From assembly GCF_024679095.1 (NCBI RefSeq), contig NC_066529.1, positions 2,553,094 through 2,617,093 on the forward strand: a stretch of DNA of 64,000 nt. Direction: 5' to 3'. This document shows, piece after piece, positions 61,231-64,000 of this stretch (position 1 is the first letter of the stretch; each line of letters begins with the position of its first letter). Position numbers and translations under genes: made by a program. This DNA is from Eriocheir sinensis. Lineage: Eukaryota; Arthropoda; Malacostraca; Decapoda; Varunidae. The notes beneath the pieces are model-generated. The model searched no databases, had not been told where the DNA came from, and worked only from the letters and a program-made list of their open reading frames with translations.

Positions 61231-61755
61231 ACTGTAGGAATCATTTAATTACCTCAGGGGATTCTAAGTACAAGGAGCGAAACAGGACATATGATGAAGT
61301 AAAGAGTGGGATGTGTGAAGGCAAGTTATGAGAGTAGAAGTAATGGGCAAAATAGTGTCCGAAGAAGTGATGGGGAGTTTGTGTAAAGGAAAACGTCAGA
61401 GGCAAAAACATCAACGAACAAATAGTACAAAACAGACTACAGTGAAAGAGGCTTATACACAACACCGACCCCACTTGAACATGAGATCATATTACTAAGA
61501 AGAGAAAAGAAAAAGAACAGGAACAAAAAGGACACAGTGAATGGAAACAAGATCACAAGTAACAAGAACAAGAAGAATGCGAAGAAACAAGGACAAGGAC
61601 AAGGACAAGAACTAGAGGAGGAAAAGCAACAACAAAGACACAACCAAGAAACTGGACCGGGAAATGAGCAGGGATTAACACGAGGCCCGGTTTTTGGGTA
61701 GACTATTTTTTTGGGGGGTGCTAGAGGGCATCATACTGTAGGTTCATGCGTATAA

Positions 61756-61772
61756 GGGGGGGGGGGGGGGGG
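61756..61772 (+). repeat. Poly(G) run
   Basis: 17 consecutive G followed by GC-rich hairpin-like sequence to about 61880. Prone to sequencing error. Confidence 0.85.
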
Positions 61773-62194
61773 CAAGCGAGCCGAGCATGCGTAGCTGGGG
61801 TAAGTTTTTTTTAAAGTATTTAATATATAGAAAGCATTGGGGGGTATAGTTCCCCTAGCCCCCTCACCCCACCCCCACCCCCGAATTTATGGCCCTTAAT
61901 ACCACAACAATTATTTTTCTAAGCAAAGGAAATGCCGGGAAGCCTATACGTCATGCTTTAGCCAACGAGGAACAACAAGAACCTTCATGGGACACTTTAT
62001 TATGATTCTCTTAAGTAAGGAAATGGCGTGAATCGCGTATGAGTCATGTTTAAGCCGCGGAGGAAGCGCGTTACCTCTCCTTATCGCTGGCTCCCGAACT
62101 ATGGAATTCAGTCTTGTCTTATCGCCGCTAGTGACGTTCTGTTTCTTGGGGTTGTCCAGGTTGGAAAGTTGGAAAGTTTCGTTTAGTCGGCGCA

Positions 62195-62400
62195 ACATCT
62201 GTGGTCATATGCCGGAGAGAGACAGAAGGGGAAGGAATTATAGGAGAAGGAAACAGATCCCAGGAGACAGGACACAACCCCCGATTAATACCTGGTACCC
62301 ATTCACTGCTGGGTGGGCAGGGGCGTAGGGTATCGGAAGGTTGTCCAGGTTACTTAGCAGCGTGGGAGTTGACGTGTCTGTGTCTATCTTAGAGCTGTTT
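62195..62400 (-). mobile_element. SINE fragment (same family as 18.3 kb)
   Basis: The segment TACCCATTCACTGCTGGG and the bases around it match the tail of the minus-strand SINE at 18.3-18.6 kb in the same orientation. The tRNA-like head is not evident here, so this is a truncated copy. Confidence 0.4.
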
Positions 62401-63424
62401 AGTCATTGGTCAAGCTTCTCCGCGAGTTTCCACGCCAAAAATAGCCGAAGATGAAAATTACTAAGAAATAAGTGTAAAGACGAAGGAAACTGCCGATTAT
62501 AAAGCATACACTGTCCTCCCTTACGTTCTTTCTCTCCTATACGCTCTTATATAACCTTCTTCTTTTACCCAGCACAGACTCAAGGGCAAGTGTGACGGAG
62601 ATGAGCACTGAGGTCACGCACGGCTATAACGTATGCCCCTTCCTTTACCTTACCTTACACACACTCCCACATTGGCTCATCTTCACCCAACACCTTCCTT
62701 ACTTTCCTTCCTTACCTTACCTTACCTTACCTTCCCTTACCTTCGATTGCCCACTCCCCTCCCTCCACCCCCACGCCTACACTAACGCTGCTCTCTCTCA
62801 CCCCATTCCTTTCTTTCCACTATACTCCCATACACACTCCCACGCAGGCCCCATATACACCCCATCCTACCCCTTCTCATCCTTGATTCACCATTCCCTC
62901 AACGCCCACGCCCACGGTAACACTCCCCTTTCCCACACTCTCAACACACCCACACCTATACTTCCCTTTCCCTCTTGAGGTTTGTATGGGAGAGTTTGTT
63001 TATTTGAGTGAGTGGCAGGACTTCCTCACCTCCTGTCCTTTGCTCTCCTTTCTTCCCTCTATCCCCTCTGCCTCTCCCTTGCAGCGGATGTATAGTGAAT
63101 CACTGAACTGCTACCTTACCCTCATACCCTCGCTCACTCTCGCTCTCTTTCTCTTCCTTATCCTGTCTCCCTTCCTTCCTCACTTGTCCGTTTCCTCTCA
63201 CTCCTTTCCTAAGACTTCTTCCCCTTCCGCATGATGTAACAGTAACGACGAATGAAACTGGTATTCATAACATAGCAAAAAGTTAGATACACTGATACCC
63301 ACCGGGGAAAAAAGTTAACGAAAGATAAATATTAGGTGGACATTATATTAAACAGTAGGTAAGTTCAAGAAGGAATAAAAAATAGATATATTATAAAGAG
63401 ATGAAAAGCTCAGACAAGGGAAGA

Positions 63425-63715
63425 ATATTATACTAACTCAATAGCTGACTAACTAATTATATAGCTGACTGATTTATATGATTATCTAAAACATTGACAG
63501 ACTTACGGACTTGCTAACTAACTGACTAACTATCTGACCAATTAACTAACGAACTAACTAAACAACTATATAAAAACATGCATACCTAAATAAATGACTA
63601 ACTGACTAACTGTTTAACTAACTAAAAACAAACTATTTTCTTCACGAACTAATTACCTAACATTTTAACCACCCAACTAACTATCTAATATATTAACCGA
63701 CCTGCTTAATAAATA
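63425..63715. repeat. Degenerate (AACT)n/(GACTAACT)n repeat
   Basis: ACTAACT, GACTAACT and GCTGACT motifs recur every 4-8 bp through the stretch. No coding capacity. Confidence 0.75.
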
Positions 63716-63800
63716 GATACATGAATAAACTAATCAACAACAAAAGGAAAAAAAATTCGCTTGCGTCACTAACGGACAAAGGTCGCTCAAGAGGCCCCTT

Positions 63801-63802
<2 letters not shown>

Positions 63803-63840
<38 letters not shown>
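63803..63840. repeat. (AC)n microsatellite
   Basis: About 36 bp of perfect AC near the end of the window. Confidence 0.96.
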
Positions 63841-63841
<1 letters not shown>

Positions 63842-64000
63842 TTAACGGGAACTCTCGCAAGGGGGGAAATAGAAAGTACATAACACAAACAGGTCAGCGG
63901 AGAGTGTCAATGGACTCAACGTTAATTTGTGACCCATCGGAAGTGGTGGATGTAACGGGCGGGATTTACCTTTAACCCGTCATTGCCTTTCCCTTCCTCA

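Larger units (their letters stand above)
55814..64000. other. No gene recognised
   Basis: Microsatellites, pyrimidine tracts, a purine-rich patch (59020-59220) and a SINE fragment. GC-rich patch 55840-56010 has open frames in several phases but no recognisable protein. Confidence 0.5.

Noticed and set aside
62715..62742. Second telomere-like stretch
   Set aside because: The unit is CCTTA, not the complement of TTAGG.

Overview
This window is eukaryotic nuclear DNA, most likely from a malacostracan (probably decapod) crustacean. The evidence is two split animal genes with GT-AG introns, no bacterial-style gene packing, an extreme density of CA/CT/GA/TA and trinucleotide microsatellites, long pyrimidine or purine tracts, tRNA-derived SINE remnants, MITEs and a probable solo LTR. 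The species cannot be fixed from the sequence. Most long open frames here are translations of simple repeats and were not annotated.

Left part (1-15.2 kb, + strand): the 3' part of a GDNF-family-receptor-alpha-like gene (arthropod GFRL type). Eight exons between 6812 and 13808 join in frame. They encode two GDNF/GAS1-type cysteine domains, a Thr-rich linker, an extra cysteine module with a VWC-like pattern, a conserved C-terminal region and a hydrophobic tail typical of GPI anchoring. One more exon is likely at about 200-436, and the signal-peptide exon(s) lie outside the window or were not found. A poly(A) signal sits at 15202.

Middle (15.2-27.1 kb): no gene recognised. The region holds microsatellites, a SINE remnant (18.3-18.6 kb), a 334-bp foldback element with about 100-bp inverted repeats (20009-20342), AT-rich tandem repeats (22.1-22.8 kb), a second tandem array (23.2-23.5 kb) and a probable solo LTR (26180-26573).

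27.1-40.7 kb (+ strand): a complete nicotinamide phosphoribosyltransferase gene (NAMPT). Twelve coding exons give a 484-residue protein with the active-site residues intact. Its introns carry a 27-bp G-rich minisatellite, a 237-bp piggyBac-type MITE, a SINE, a possible alternative terminal exon (35071-35184) and a 156-codon phase-compatible candidate cassette exon (39296-39763). The enzyme makes NMN from nicotinamide and PRPP, the first step of NAD salvage.

Right part (40.7-64 kb): no gene recognised with confidence. There is a GC-box-rich stretch and a TATA-containing possible first exon of a secreted or membrane protein (44.2-44.3 kb), a purine tract, long pyrimidine tracts with internal tandem repeats, and a 2.6-kb array (53.2-55.8 kb) of two satellite families with units of exactly 147 and about 150 bp. 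The two identified genes lie in the same orientation about 13 kb apart and show no obvious functional link.
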